Shown in pieces: positions 18,276-27,573 of a stretch of DNA of 45,313 nucleotides. The DNA is from Streptococcus mitis (GTDB lineage Bacteria; Bacillota; Bacilli; Lactobacillales; Streptococcaceae), in the NCBI RefSeq assembly GCF_005844455.1, contig NZ_SPGF01000011.1, positions 1 to 45,313 of the forward strand, written 5' to 3'. Numbering within the stretch: position 1 is the stretch's first letter; every line of letters starts with the position of its first letter. Under the pieces are notes generated by a model. It searched no databases. It saw nothing but the letters and a program-made list of their open reading frames with translations, and was not told the DNA's origin. A program made the translations under genes and the position numbers.

Positions 18276-20498
18276 CTATTCTTTTTCCATCAAAAAGTCA
18301 TAGATTTCTTGCACGGTACCCAGGGCCATCATTTCTTGGTCTTTAACGGTTTGTTTGAGATTTTGGTAAATCTGACTTTCTCCTATTTCTCGCTTTGGTG
18401 CCTCTTTATTGACTGTCATAACACCATCTGTGATCGTCACAAAACCTAGTTCTTCAAATACTTGAATCATCTTGACCAGCAAGATTTGTTGGATATTGAG
18501 ATAAGCCGCTAAATCTTTGAGCTTATAACGAATATCAAACTCTGGAAACTGATAAATGGTCTTGTACAATTTGGCAAACTGCTCTCTAGTTCCATAACCT
18601 GTCAGATAATAGGCCTTGTCAATGTCATTTTTGAAATAGACAGCAGAGAAATGCTGTTCCTGAAAAATGGTTTTCAGCAGGGGGATATCCTCAGGAACGG
18701 TTTTTACGACAACAGCTTCACTAGTCGCTAAATCTGGCACTTCTCCAGCAAAATCCAAGACTGGAACTCCCTCTGGCAAGGTGGCATTCTTCCCACGAAT
18801 ATTAAAGAGTTGAACACCCTCCACACGCGCATCCACCATCATCAACTGAAGGGCAGTTTGGCCATTCCATTGGTTGACAGACAATTTGACTGCTAACTCT
18901 AGATTCTTGGTTTGAGCAAACTCCGTTGCCCATCTGCCTTTTCCAAATGCCACCACTTCAAAACTGGCTTCACCCTTAGAGATTTTCAGCTTGAGATGGG
19001 CATTGCCTGCCCCCATAGTACGAGCACTTTCGACCTGAAAATCCTTGATATAAAAGACTGGTTTCTGATTGTCCATTCCAAAGGGAGCTAAACGTTCAAA
19101 GTTCTTGACTGTTTCAAGACTCAAAGTCTCCAAATCCAGCTCTTCATCTAGGTTTAACTTATTCTTGCCACCAGCATCTGCACCTTTTTCACGGACATAG
19201 TCTTCTAAAACCTGAGATAAATCTGGGAGTTTCTCAATTTCCAGCGTCATTCCTGCTGCGCCAGCATGACCACCAAATGCAATGAAGAGGTCACGATGAG
19301 GATCCAAGGCTTCAAAAATATCGACCGCTTCAACACTACGAGCGCTACCCTTGGCACGACCTTCTTCTATATTAAGAACAATGACTGTCTGCCCTAGTTC
19401 TTCCAACAAACGACCAGCCACGATACCTAGAACTCCAGGATTCCAGCCTTCCTTGGCCAAAACCTGGACCTTCTTCTCAGGATCCACCATGGTCTTAGCT
19501 TCTTCATAGATTGACTGAACGATTTCCTTGCGCTCTTCGTTTTTCTGGTGAATCATGAGGGCAATCTCATGAGCTTCCTCGTCGTCAAATCCAGTCAACA
19601 AATCAATGGCCGGATTAGGATCATCCAAGCGTCCCAAGGCATTTAAACGAGGGGCAATCTGGAAACCAACCGTTTCTTCTGTCACTTCATTAGCAGCAAT
19701 CCCAGCCATATCCAGCATTTCTTGTAGGCCAATACGCTGAGTATGCCCCAGCATTTCCAGACCATATTGAACCAAGATACGGTTTTCATCTGTCAAGCTC
19801 ACCATATCTGCAATGGTACCAATAGCGACCAAATCAAGTAGTTCCACTTGCACTTCTTCTAAAAGGGCGCAAGCCAGCTTGAAAGCCACTCCACAACCAG
19901 CCAAATATTTGAAGGGATAGTCCGCATCCGGATGTTCAGGATGGATGATGGCGTAAGCATCTGGCAGGGTTTCAGGCATGGAATGGTGGTCAGTCACAAT
20001 GACATCCACTCCCATAGACTGAGCCAGTTCAATGGCCTCGTGACCAGCAACCCCATTATCCACTGTCACAATCAGGGAAATTCCCTTTTGCTCGATAAAG
20101 TATTTATAGGCACTGGCATTTGGTCCATAGCCATCGGTAAAACGATTTGGCAGGTAAACACAACACTCGGCACCAAGTTGTTCCAAACTTTCCTTCACAA
20201 TTGAAGCCGAAGTCATACCATCTGCATCGTAGTCTCCATAAACGAGAATATTTTCCCCCTCTTCAATGGCCTGACGAATCCGCTCCACTGCCTTGTCCAT
20301 ATCATGGAGCAAGTAGGGATCGTGCAAGTCCTCCAAGGAAGATTCTAAAAACTTCTTTAGACTTTCTTCATCCTGAATCCCTCTTTCAAATAATAACCGA
20401 GCCACTTCAGGACCTAGCCCAGCCTTCTTGGCTATTTTTATAAAATCCGCATCTTCTACCTGCGGGGCAAACTGCCATTCATAAGTAGGAGTTATCAA
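18276..20498 (-). CDS. recJ: Single-stranded-DNA-specific exonuclease RecJ
   Basis: 5'-3' exonuclease on single-stranded DNA, used in recombination and mismatch or base-excision repair. DHH-family motifs are clear: VYGDYDADGMTSA, VTDNGV, VTDHHSMPE, and the DHHA1 part with FGGHAGAAGMTL; an OB-like and a C-terminal streptococcal domain follow. I prefer the TTG start at 20498 (reading MITPTYEWQFAP), giving 740 residues. A longer in-frame form from ATG 20555 would add 19 residues (MPKSCYNETIEFLERVDVF) that do not look like family sequence. Its terminator is at 18237-18265. Intact. Confidence 0.95.
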   Translation of the reverse strand: MITPTYEWQFAPQVEDADFIKIAKKAGLGPEVARLLFERGIQDEESLKKFLESSLEDLHDPYLLHDMDKAVERIRQAIEEGENILVYGDYDADGMTSASIVKESLEQLGAECCVYLPNRFTDGYGPNASAYKYFIEQKGISLIVTVDNGVAGHEAIELAQSMGVDVIVTDHHSMPETLPDAYAIIHPEHPDADYPFKYLAGCGVAFKLACALLEEVQVELLDLVAIGTIADMVSLTDENRILVQYGLEMLGHTQRIGLQEMLDMAGIAANEVTEETVGFQIAPRLNALGRLDDPNPAIDLLTGFDDEEAHEIALMIHQKNEERKEIVQSIYEEAKTMVDPEKKVQVLAKEGWNPGVLGIVAGRLLEELGQTVIVLNIEEGRAKGSARSVEAVDIFEALDPHRDLFIAFGGHAGAAGMTLEIEKLPDLSQVLEDYVREKGADAGGKNKLNLDEELDLETLSLETVKNFERLAPFGMDNQKPVFYIKDFQVESARTMGAGNAHLKLKISKGEASFEVVAFGKGRWATEFAQTKNLELAVKLSVNQWNGQTALQLMMVDARVEGVQLFNIRGKNATLPEGVPVLDFAGEVPDLATSEAVVVKTVPEDIPLLKTIFQEQHFSAVYFKNDIDKAYYLTGYGTREQFAKLYKTIYQFPEFDIRYKLKDLAAYLNIQQILLVKMIQVFEELGFVTITDGVMTVNKEAPKREIGESQIYQNLKQTVKDQEMMALGTVQEIYDFLMEKE

Positions 20499-20611
20499 AA
20501 AAACATCCACTCTTTCTAAGAATTCTATCGTTTCATTATAACATGATTTAGGCATTTTCTCTATCCAGATTGCTTTTTTATAAAATTTTAGTGAATTTTT
20601 TCAGATATGAT

Positions 20612-20640
20612 TTGACAAGGCAATTCTTTTGGTGTAAAAT
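20612..20640 (+). promoter_or_regulatory. Promoter of the amino-acid ABC transporter operon
   Basis: Consensus -35 TTGACA (20612-20617), 17-base spacer, -10 TAAAAT (20635-20640), 35 bases upstream of the first ATG. Confidence 0.8.
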
Positions 20641-20674
20641 CGTGTTATAAAATCTAACACAAAGGAGATTCCTT

Positions 20675-21433
20675 ATGGCTTTAGTAGAATTTGAACACGT
20701 CGAAAAATATTACGGAGACTATCACGCACTCCGCGACATCAATCTCCGTTTTGAAAAAGGACAAGTCGTTGTCCTACTCGGACCATCTGGTTCTGGGAAA
20801 TCCACTCTGATCCGTACCATCAATGGTTTAGAGGCTGTTGACAAGGGAATCCTTCTAGTAAATGGTCACCAAGTTGCTGGTGCCAGCCAGAAAGATTTGG
20901 TACCTCTTCGCAAGGAAGTCGGCATGGTTTTCCAACATTTTAATCTCTATCCACACAAAACAGTGTTAGAAAACGTAACACTTGCTCCTATAAAAGTTCT
21001 AGGGATTGATAAAAAAGAAGCTGAAAAAACAGCCAAAAAATATCTGGAATTTGTAAATATGTGGGACAAGAAAGATTCTTATCCAGCCATGCTTTCTGGT
21101 GGACAAAAACAACGAATCGCCATTGCTCGTGGACTCGCTATGCATCCGGAACTCCTCCTCTTCGATGAACCAACATCTGCCCTTGACCCTGAAACTATCG
21201 GTGATGTTCTGGCAGTTATGCAAAAATTGGCCCACGATGGTATGAATATGATTGTCGTTACCCATGAAATGGGCTTCGCCCGTGAAGTTGCCGACCGCAT
21301 CATCTTTATGGCTGACGGAGAAGTTTTGGTAGATACGACAGATGTTGATGACTTTTTCGACAATCCAAGCGAACCTCGCGCCCAACAATTCCTCAGCAAA
21401 ATCATCAACCACGAAAGTGACAAAGTAAAATAA
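20675..21433 (+). CDS. Polar amino-acid ABC transporter, ATP-binding protein
   Basis: Cytoplasmic ATPase (252 residues) of the GlnQ type that powers uptake of polar amino acids. Walker A GPSGSGKST, signature LSGGQKQR, Walker B LLFDEPTSALDPE and the H-loop THEMG are all intact. It is the first gene of a four-gene operon with binding protein and two permeases; AAAGGAG precedes the ATG and the next gene starts 10 bases later. Likely substrates are glutamine, glutamate or another polar amino acid, but the sequence does not decide. Confidence 0.95.
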   Translation: MALVEFEHVEKYYGDYHALRDINLRFEKGQVVVLLGPSGSGKSTLIRTINGLEAVDKGILLVNGHQVAGASQKDLVPLRKEVGMVFQHFNLYPHKTVLENVTLAPIKVLGIDKKEAEKTAKKYLEFVNMWDKKDSYPAMLSGGQKQRIAIARGLAMHPELLLFDEPTSALDPETIGDVLAVMQKLAHDGMNMIVVTHEMGFAREVADRIIFMADGEVLVDTTDVDDFFDNPSEPRAQQFLSKIINHESDKVK

Positions 21434-21443
21434 GGAGGCGTCT

Positions 21444-22238
21444 ATGAAAAAGAAATTCTTTTTATCAGCATTACTGATTAGCCTTTTCGGCCTTGCTGCT
21501 ACAAAACCAGTGCAGGCTGATACCAGTGTCGCAGATATTCAAAAAAGAGGCGAGCTAGTTGTCGGTGTCAAACAAGACGTTCCCAATTTCGGTTACAAGG
21601 ATCCCAAGACAGGGACCTATTCTGGTATCGAAACTGACTTGGCCAGGATGGTAGCTGATGAGCTCAAGGTCAAGGTTCGCTATGTGCCTGTTACCGCACA
21701 AACCCGTGGACCCCTTCTAGACAATGAACAGGTCGATATGGATATCGCGACCTTTACCATCACAGACGAACGCAAAAAACTCTACAACTTTACCAGCCCT
21801 TACTACACAGATGCTTCTGGCTTTTTGGTCAATAAATCTGCCAAAATCAAAAGTATTGAGGACCTAAACGGCAAAACCATCGGAGTCGCCCAAGGTTCCA
21901 TCACCCAACGCCTGATTACCGAACTGGGTAAAAAGAAAGGTCTGAAGTTTAAATTCGTCGAACTTGGTTCCTACCCAGAATTGATTACTTCCCTGCACGC
22001 TCATCGTATCGATGCCTTTTCCGTTGACCGCTCTATTCTATCTGGCTACACTAGTAAACGGACAGCACTACTAGATGATAGTTTCAAGCCATCTGACTAC
22101 GGTATTGTTACCAAGAAATCAAATACCGAGCTCAACGACTATCTTGATAACTTGGTCACTAAATGGAGTAAGGATGGTAGTTTACAGAAACTTTATGACC
22201 GTTACAAGCTCAAACCATCTAGCCATACCGCAGATTAA
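21444..22238 (+). CDS. Amino-acid ABC transporter substrate-binding protein without lipobox
   Basis: Family-3 solute-binding protein (264 residues). The N-terminus MKKKFFLSALLISLFGLAAT, followed by KPVQADT, is a Sec signal peptide with a likely signal peptidase I site after VQA. The whole protein contains no cysteine, so it cannot be a lipoprotein. The mature part has the family features (GELVVGVKQDVPNFGY, TITDERKKLYNFTSPYY, GVAQGSITQRL). It lies between the ATPase and permease genes, with AAGGAGG 7 bases before the ATG. How it stays at the cell surface is unclear: either the signal is not cleaved or the protein is held by other contacts. Confidence 0.93.
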   Translation: MKKKFFLSALLISLFGLAATKPVQADTSVADIQKRGELVVGVKQDVPNFGYKDPKTGTYSGIETDLARMVADELKVKVRYVPVTAQTRGPLLDNEQVDMDIATFTITDERKKLYNFTSPYYTDASGFLVNKSAKIKSIEDLNGKTIGVAQGSITQRLITELGKKKGLKFKFVELGSYPELITSLHAHRIDAFSVDRSILSGYTSKRTALLDDSFKPSDYGIVTKKSNTELNDYLDNLVTKWSKDGSLQKLYDRYKLKPSSHTAD

Positions 22239-22250
22239 GGAGGACACCCT

Positions 22251-22928
22251 ATGACAGATTTATCATCTTGGACAGCCTATTTTCAGGATTTTGGACAATT
22301 TTTCAATGGTTTCCTCTTCACCCTTGCCCTAGCAATTGGATCCTTTATCCTCGCTATGGTTTTGGGTATCTTCTTTGGAGCTATGTCAACTAGCAAACGT
22401 CCAATTTTACGCATTTTAGCTCGCATCTTTGTCGAATTTTACCAAAACACTCCCCTCTTGGTGCAGTTTGTTATCGTTTTTTATGGCCTACCTCTTATCA
22501 GTGACCATATCATCATGATTCCGATTTATTGGACAGCTGTTCTCTGCGTGGGACTCTATCACGGTGCCTACATCGCTGAGGTGATTCGCTCAGGGATTCA
22601 ATCTATCCCTAGCGGTCAAATGGAGGCCGCCTTGTCGCAAGGTTTTACTTATATCAGTGCTATGCGCTTGATTATCTTGCCTCAGGCCTTTCGTATCATT
22701 CTCCCTCCTTTGACCAACCAAATCGTCAACCTCATCAAGAATACCTCTACAGTTGCTATCATCTCTGGAGTAGACTTGATGTTTGTGACCAAGTCTTGGT
22801 CAGCCCTCAACGGAAATTACATCCCAGCCTTTTTAGGTGCTGCCCTACTCTACTTTGCCCTTTGCTTCCCTGTTGCCCAGTTTGGTCGCAAGATGGAGCA
22901 AGCCAACAAAAAATCCTATTCACTTTAG
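22251..22928 (+). CDS. Amino-acid ABC transporter permease
   Basis: Integral membrane subunit (225 residues, about five membrane helices) of the polar amino-acid uptake family (HisMQ type). The cytoplasmic EAA loop that docks on the ATPase reads EAALSQGFTYISAMRLIILP. AAGGAGG precedes the ATG and it starts 12 bases after the binding-protein stop. It forms a heterodimer with the next gene product, as is usual when two permeases are encoded side by side. Confidence 0.93.
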   Translation: MTDLSSWTAYFQDFGQFFNGFLFTLALAIGSFILAMVLGIFFGAMSTSKRPILRILARIFVEFYQNTPLLVQFVIVFYGLPLISDHIIMIPIYWTAVLCVGLYHGAYIAEVIRSGIQSIPSGQMEAALSQGFTYISAMRLIILPQAFRIILPPLTNQIVNLIKNTSTVAIISGVDLMFVTKSWSALNGNYIPAFLGAALLYFALCFPVAQFGRKMEQANKKSYSL

Positions 22929-22937
22929 GAGGTTACT

Positions 22938-23597
22938 ATGGAATCCATTTTAGAAGTTTTAACCCCAGATAACCTAATCTTTATCTTTAAAGGATTTGGC
23001 TTGACCCTCTATATTTCTCTGATCGCCATCGTCCTCTCTACACTTATCGGTACAGTTCTAGCAGCCATGAGAAATGGGAAAAATCCTATCTTGCGTATCA
23101 TCTCCAGCATTTACATCGAATTTGTACGTAATGTTCCCAACCTTCTCTGGATTTTCACCATCTTTTTGGTGTTCAAGATAAAGTCCACACCAGCAGGAAT
23201 TACAGCCTTTACCCTCTTTACCTCAGCAGCCTTAGCTGAGATTATCCGAGGTGGCCTCAATGCCGTAGACAAGGGCCAGTACGAAGCAGGAATGTCCCAA
23301 GGATTTACCTCTATGCAAATCCTCTACCACATCATTCTCCCACAAGCAATCCGTAAAATGCTTCCAGCCATCATTTCTCAGTTTGTAACCGTAATTAAGG
23401 ATACCAGTCTTCTCTACTCTGTTATCGCCCTACAAGAACTCTTTGGAGCTAGCCAAATTCTCATGGGCCGTTATTTCGAACCAGAGCAAGTCTTTAGCCT
23501 TTATATCCTGATTGCCCTCATCTACTTCAGCTTTAACCTAGCAATCTCTAGCCTGTCACACATGCTAGCAAAACGTTGGCAACAAGCAGCAGAATAA
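22938..23597 (+). CDS. Amino-acid ABC transporter permease
   Basis: Second permease (219 residues, about five helices) with EAA loop YEAGMSQGFTSMQILYHIIL. It starts 9 bases after the preceding permease, with AGGAGG as ribosome site, and is the last gene of the operon. The terminator follows at 23606-23632. Confidence 0.93.
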   Translation: MESILEVLTPDNLIFIFKGFGLTLYISLIAIVLSTLIGTVLAAMRNGKNPILRIISSIYIEFVRNVPNLLWIFTIFLVFKIKSTPAGITAFTLFTSAALAEIIRGGLNAVDKGQYEAGMSQGFTSMQILYHIILPQAIRKMLPAIISQFVTVIKDTSLLYSVIALQELFGASQILMGRYFEPEQVFSLYILIALIYFSFNLAISSLSHMLAKRWQQAAE

Positions 23598-23605
23598 ACA
23601 GCTAC

Positions 23606-23632
23606 TCTCCAGTTCAATTGGAGAGTTTTTTC
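23606..23632 (+). terminator. Terminator of the amino-acid ABC operon
   Basis: CTCTCCA GTTCAA TTGGAGAG hairpin followed by TTTTTT. Located 9 bases after the last stop codon. Confidence 0.9.
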
Positions 23633-23642
23633 TACTCAATCT

Positions 23643-23677
23643 CAAAAAGCACTGCCAGATTTCTCTAGCAGTGCTTT
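23643..23677 (-). terminator. Terminator of msmK
   Basis: Minus strand: AGCACTGC (23675-23668) pairs perfectly with GCAGTGCT (23655-23648), followed by TTTTTGAG. Together with the plus-strand terminator it separates convergent operons. Confidence 0.85.
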
Positions 23678-23691
23678 GAGTTTCATTTATC

Positions 23692-24822
23692 TTAGTAAAC
23701 TGTTCTTTCAGTTTCTACATCGAAGAAGTGTGCTTTATTCAAGTCAAATCCAAGTTCAACTGTTGCACCTGTTTGCAAGTAGTCACGAACATCAACTTTA
23801 GCAACAAATTCATCTTTACCAACTTGGCAGTAAAGGTGAGATTCTGAACCAAGCAATTCTGATACAGAGATAGTAGCTTTGACAACTGATTCTGGGAATG
23901 TTTCAAGGAAAGCAGGTTCTGCATTCACGTCTTCTGGACGGATACCGAAGATCAATTCTTTACCTTCGTAGCCTTTTTCACGAAGAACTTTCAATGCTCC
24001 TTCTGGCACTTTCAAGCGGAAACCGTCTGAAACAATTTCGCTACCAACCAATTTCACGTTGATGAAGTTCATTGCTGGGCTTCCGATGAATCCTGCAACG
24101 AATTTATTAACTGGGTTTTTGTAAACTTCTTGAGGAGTACCAATTTGTTCTACACGTCCGATAGTACCTGTACCAGCAGGGTTCTTAGTTGCTGACATGA
24201 TAACGATACGGTCCGCAAGTGTCATCGCTTCTGTTTGGTCGTGAGTTACGTAGATAGTTGTAGCTCCGATACGACGGTGGATTTTCGCAATTTCAGCACG
24301 CATAGATACACGAAGTTTGGCATCCAAGTTTGACAAAGGCTCGTCCATCAAGAATACTTTTGCATCACGGACAATCGCACGACCCATGGCAACACGTTGA
24401 CGTTGACCACCTGAAAGGTCAGCTGGTTTACGTTCCAAGAACTCTTTCAATCCAAGGATTTCAGCTGCTTCTTGTACACGTTTGTCGATATCTTCCTTGC
24501 CGTATTTACGCAATTTCAAACCGAAAGCCATGTTGTCATAAACAGTCATGTGTGGGTAAAGAGCGTAGTTTTGGAATACCATGGCGATGTCACGGTCTTT
24601 TGGAGCCACGTCGTTGACAACCACGCCGTCGATAGATGCAGTACCTTCTGTGATATCTTCAAGACCAGCAATCATACGAAGAGTTGTTGATTTACCACAT
24701 CCTGAAGGACCTACGAAAACGATAAATTCTTTGTCTTTGATGTCCAAGTTGAAGTCTTCAACTGAATAGTGTTCGCTGTTTGGATATTTCTTGTAAATAT
24801 TTTTAAGATTCAATTCTACCAT
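23692..24822 (-). CDS. msmK: Sugar ABC transporter ATPase MsmK
   Basis: ATPase of the MalK/UgpC type (376 residues). In streptococci MsmK is a shared ATPase for several carbohydrate ABC importers (raffinose, maltodextrin, sialic acid). Walker [10 protein letters not shown], signature LSGGQRQR, Walker [15 protein letters not shown] and the C-terminal regulatory TOBE/OB region (about residues 240-376) are present. No sugar permease is adjacent, which fits a multitask ATPase. A CcpA-like cre site overlaps its promoter region. Intact. Confidence 0.93.
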   Translation of the reverse strand: MVELNLKNIYKKYPNSEHYSVEDFNLDIKDKEFIVFVGPSGCGKSTTLRMIAGLEDITEGTASIDGVVVNDVAPKDRDIAMVFQNYALYPHMTVYDNMAFGLKLRKYGKEDIDKRVQEAAEILGLKEFLERKPADLSGGQRQRVAMGRAIVRDAKVFLMDEPLSNLDAKLRVSMRAEIAKIHRRIGATTIYVTHDQTEAMTLADRIVIMSATKNPAGTGTIGRVEQIGTPQEVYKNPVNKFVAGFIGSPAMNFINVKLVGSEIVSDGFRLKVPEGALKVLREKGYEGKELIFGIRPEDVNAEPAFLETFPESVVKATISVSELLGSESHLYCQVGKDEFVAKVDVRDYLQTGATVELGFDLNKAHFFDVETERTVY

Positions 24823-24854
24823 GAGGTGAACTCCTTTTGTCTTTTGATAGTTTT

Positions 24855-24876
24855 ATTATAGATGAAAACGCTTTAC
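24855..24876 (-). promoter_or_regulatory. msmK -10 box with overlapping cre-like site
   Basis: TATAAT on the minus strand at 24860-24855. Directly upstream, plus-strand ATGAAAACGCTTTAC (24862-24876) matches 13 of 15 positions of the CcpA cre consensus WTGNAARCGNWWWCA. A cre at this position would give carbon catabolite repression, sensible for a sugar-importer ATPase. The -35 is not clear. Confidence 0.5.
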
Positions 24877-24898
24877 ATTTCTATGGCAAGGTGACCAA

Positions 24899-24936
24899 AA
24901 AAATAAAAAAGTTCTGTGCAACTTGCACAAAACTTT
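24899..24936 (-). terminator. Terminator of the PucR-type regulator gene
   Basis: Minus strand: AAAGTTTTGTGC and GCACAGAACTTT form a stem with one mismatch around a short loop, followed by TTTATTTTTT. It begins at the stop codon of the gene itself. Confidence 0.85.
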
Positions 24937-25804
24937 AGAGAATATCTGGTAAAATCAATTGATAACACAGGGTCAGGTCAGTCAATTCCTTCAACTGTAG
25001 CCCTGTCAATTCTTCCCATTTATCAATCTTGTATTGGAGAGAATTGCGGTGCAGGTAGAGTTGCTGGGCTGTTTTAGTCAGAACAGCACTATTTTCCCAA
25101 AGAGAAAGAATGATTTCCTGAATCTGTTCTTGATCCAAAATCATCTGATGCAGGCATTCTTTAATGACTCTCAGGTCCACAATTCTTTCCCCCATACTCC
25201 AAAGATAGAGTTGTGAAAAGGTGTGAACACCTTGATGACCCTGACGCCACCAAGTCTTGAACAAATCCCGCTCCGCTTTGATCAAGTCGGATAGGGCTTG
25301 ATGACCTGTTTGAGACCAGACCTGGCCTAATATGATTGACAGACGAAGACCAAAGTCATACTCAACCGCTTCAATCGTATCAGATAAGATTGAACGTACA
25401 GAGGTGTACTTATCTTGTTGGAGAACAAAAATGTAATCCTGCGCTCCGACCTGAAGCACCGTCTGACAGTTAGGAAAAAGAGTCCGCATCATATCCAGCC
25501 AAGAGGCCAGATTTTCCTGTTGAAAATAGGAAAGATGGCAATAAACCAGCTGAATCTTTTTGAAAGCTTGCGGTGCCTGCCCCTTCCCCTCAATCAGATA
25601 GGGATACCAAGGATTAAGCGAACTAGCCTGCTCCTGCTGGGTCAAAAGAGCAATCAACTGCTTTTCACGCTCGCTAAGCCCAGCTTCATCCAGCAAAATC
25701 CACTGCTGAGAAGATAAAGGGAGAGTTAAGTAACCCTCTTTCTCTACTGGTTGGTCTGAAATCTGAGCTTCAGGAAACCAGTCTTGTAGTTCCTTTGCAA
25801 TCAT
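24935..25804 (-). CDS. PucR/CdaR-type transcriptional regulator
   Basis: 289-residue protein. The C-terminal 50 residues (SAVLTKTAQQLYLHRNSLQY and the following KIDKWEELTG) are the PucR C-terminal helix-turn-helix found in CdaR, PucR and related regulators. The rest is a poorly conserved sensory region with no membrane segment. Target unknown. It starts 3 bases after the mrnC stop, so it belongs to the cysS-mrnC transcript, and is followed by its own terminator and msmK. Confidence 0.8.
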   Translation of the reverse strand: MIAKELQDWFPEAQISDQPVEKEGYLTLPLSSQQWILLDEAGLSEREKQLIALLTQQEQASSLNPWYPYLIEGKGQAPQAFKKIQLVYCHLSYFQQENLASWLDMMRTLFPNCQTVLQVGAQDYIFVLQQDKYTSVRSILSDTIEAVEYDFGLRLSIILGQVWSQTGHQALSDLIKAERDLFKTWWRQGHQGVHTFSQLYLWSMGERIVDLRVIKECLHQMILDQEQIQEIILSLWENSAVLTKTAQQLYLHRNSLQYKIDKWEELTGLQLKELTDLTLCYQLILPDIL

Positions 25805-25807
25805 GTC

Positions 25808-26194
25808 CTAGCCCTCCACTTTTTGTATGCACCAAGAAATCAAGCTCTCAAGACGTTCCAGATTTTCAGTCATATGGAGATAGCCCATCACAGCTTCAAA
25901 ACCTGTGGACATACGATAAGTCACCACATCGGCATTTTTAGCCTTGGTATGACTATTGGTATTACGACCACGTTTATAGATTTCTTCTTCTTTTTCGGTT
26001 AAGACTTGCTCCTCCAACATAAGAGAAATCAGGCGAGCCTGAGCCTTGGCTGAGACATACTTGGTCGCCTCTTGGTGGAGTTTATTGGGCTTGGTCATGC
26101 CTTTGAGGATAAGATGACGGCGAATATACATGGAATAAACCGCATCCCCTTCAAAGGCTAGCGCAATCCCGTTAATGAGATTGACATCAATCAC
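25808..26194 (-). CDS. mrnC: Mini-ribonuclease III
   Basis: 128-residue RNase III catalytic domain without a double-stranded RNA-binding domain; in Bacillus it matures 23S rRNA. The catalytic signature appears as FEGDAVYSMYIR and the second acidic motif as TGFEAVMGYLHM. The gene overlaps the 3' end of cysS by 8 bases, the usual cysS-mrnC arrangement in Firmicutes. Intact. Confidence 0.95.
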   Translation of the reverse strand: MIDVNLINGIALAFEGDAVYSMYIRRHLILKGMTKPNKLHQEATKYVSAKAQARLISLMLEEQVLTEKEEEIYKRGRNTNSHTKAKNADVVTYRMSTGFEAVMGYLHMTENLERLESLISWCIQKVEG

Positions 26195-27530
26195 GTGTCC
26201 ACCTCACTCCATCCTTGGTGTCGAGGAGCTTAATTCCTTGAGCAGCCAATTGGTCACGGATTTGGTCCGCTGTCGCAAAGTCACGATTGGCACGCGCCTC
26301 TTGGCGTTTTTGAATCAAAACTTCAATCTCTGTATCCAAAACTTCCTCAACAAAGACAATTCCAAAGACTTCTAACATATCCGCAAGAGCTTCCTTCACA
26401 CTTGCATCATAGTTGCCTGAGTTGATCCATTTGGCCATTTCAAAGACAACTGTGATACCGTTGGCAGAGTTGAAATCCTCATCCATAGCAGCTACAAACT
26501 TGTCTTTAAAGGCTTGTAACTCTTGGGTATCCACGTTTCCTGTAAATGGTTGTTCGTAAGTGTTCTTCAGATATTTGAGATTAGTCTCGGCGTCTCGCAC
26601 TGCTTTTTCGGTAAAGTTGATAGGCTTACGGTAATGCTGAGTCGCAAAGAAGAAACGCAACACTTGACCATCGAGGGTTTTGAGGGCATCATGGACGGTG
26701 ATAAAGTTGCCCAAGGACTTAGACATCTTGACATTATCGATATTGACAAAGCCATTATGCATCCAGTAGTTGGCAAAAGTCTTGCCTGTTTTTGCTTCTG
26801 ACTGGGCAATTTCGTTGGTATGGTGAGGAAACTCCAAATCAGCTCCACCACCGTGGATATCAATGGTATCTCCCAAAATCTCTGTCGACATGACTGAACA
26901 TTCGATATGCCAACCCGGACGACCAGGTCCCCAAGGACTGTCCCAAGAAATCTCGCCTGGTTTTGCAGCTTTCCAAAGGGCAAAGTCTACAGGATTTTCC
27001 TTGCGAGCCGTTTCTTCATCGGTACGACCTGAAGCACCTAGCTCCAAATCTTCCAAGGTTTTATTGGCCAACTTAGCATAGTTGTGAGATTTTTCCACGC
27101 GGAAGTAAACATCTCCTTGACTCTCGTAAGCATAACCTTTTTCAATCAAGACAGCGACAAAACGAATGATGTCCGCCATAAACTCTACTACACGCGGATG
27201 ACGAGTCGCAGGTTTCACGCCCAAAGCCGTCACATCCTCACGAAAGGCAGCGATGTACTTGTCCGCAACCTCCTGAGGCGTGATACCTTCTTCCTTAGCT
27301 CGGTTGATAATCTTATCATCCACATCCGTGAAATTGGAAATATAGGCAACCTCGTAACCACGGTATTCGAAATAACGACGAATGGTATCAAAAGCCACCG
27401 TTGAACGGGCATTCCCCACGTGGATATAGTTATACACGGTTGGCCCACAAACATACATCTTGACTTTGCCGTCCTCAATCGGGACAAATTCTCGCAAATC
27501 ACGAGACATGGTGTCATAGATTTTAATCAC
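26187..27530 (-). CDS. cysS: Cysteinyl-tRNA synthetase
   Basis: Class I aminoacyl-tRNA synthetase, 447 residues. The HIGH motif reads HVGN (37-40), zinc-binding Cys28 is in VCGPTVY, and the KMSKS loop reads KMSKSLGNF. Zinc ligands are also visible in WHIECSVM and in GGGADLEFPHHTNE. It charges tRNA-Cys. It overlaps mrnC, with cysE and an acetyltransferase upstream in the same direction, so cysteine synthesis and use are encoded close together. Intact. Confidence 0.98.
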   Translation of the reverse strand: MIKIYDTMSRDLREFVPIEDGKVKMYVCGPTVYNYIHVGNARSTVAFDTIRRYFEYRGYEVAYISNFTDVDDKIINRAKEEGITPQEVADKYIAAFREDVTALGVKPATRHPRVVEFMADIIRFVAVLIEKGYAYESQGDVYFRVEKSHNYAKLANKTLEDLELGASGRTDEETARKENPVDFALWKAAKPGEISWDSPWGPGRPGWHIECSVMSTEILGDTIDIHGGGADLEFPHHTNEIAQSEAKTGKTFANYWMHNGFVNIDNVKMSKSLGNFITVHDALKTLDGQVLRFFFATQHYRKPINFTEKAVRDAETNLKYLKNTYEQPFTGNVDTQELQAFKDKFVAAMDEDFNSANGITVVFEMAKWINSGNYDASVKEALADMLEVFGIVFVEEVLDTEIEVLIQKRQEARANRDFATADQIRDQLAAQGIKLLDTKDGVRWTRD

Positions 27531-27573
27531 TCACTGTCTCCTTTCTGTTTCTTGTTTATCGTAAAGAGTCATT

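Noticed and set aside
20147..20443. 98-codon plus-strand frame opposite recJ
   Set aside because: Antisense shadow of an intact gene, no domain.
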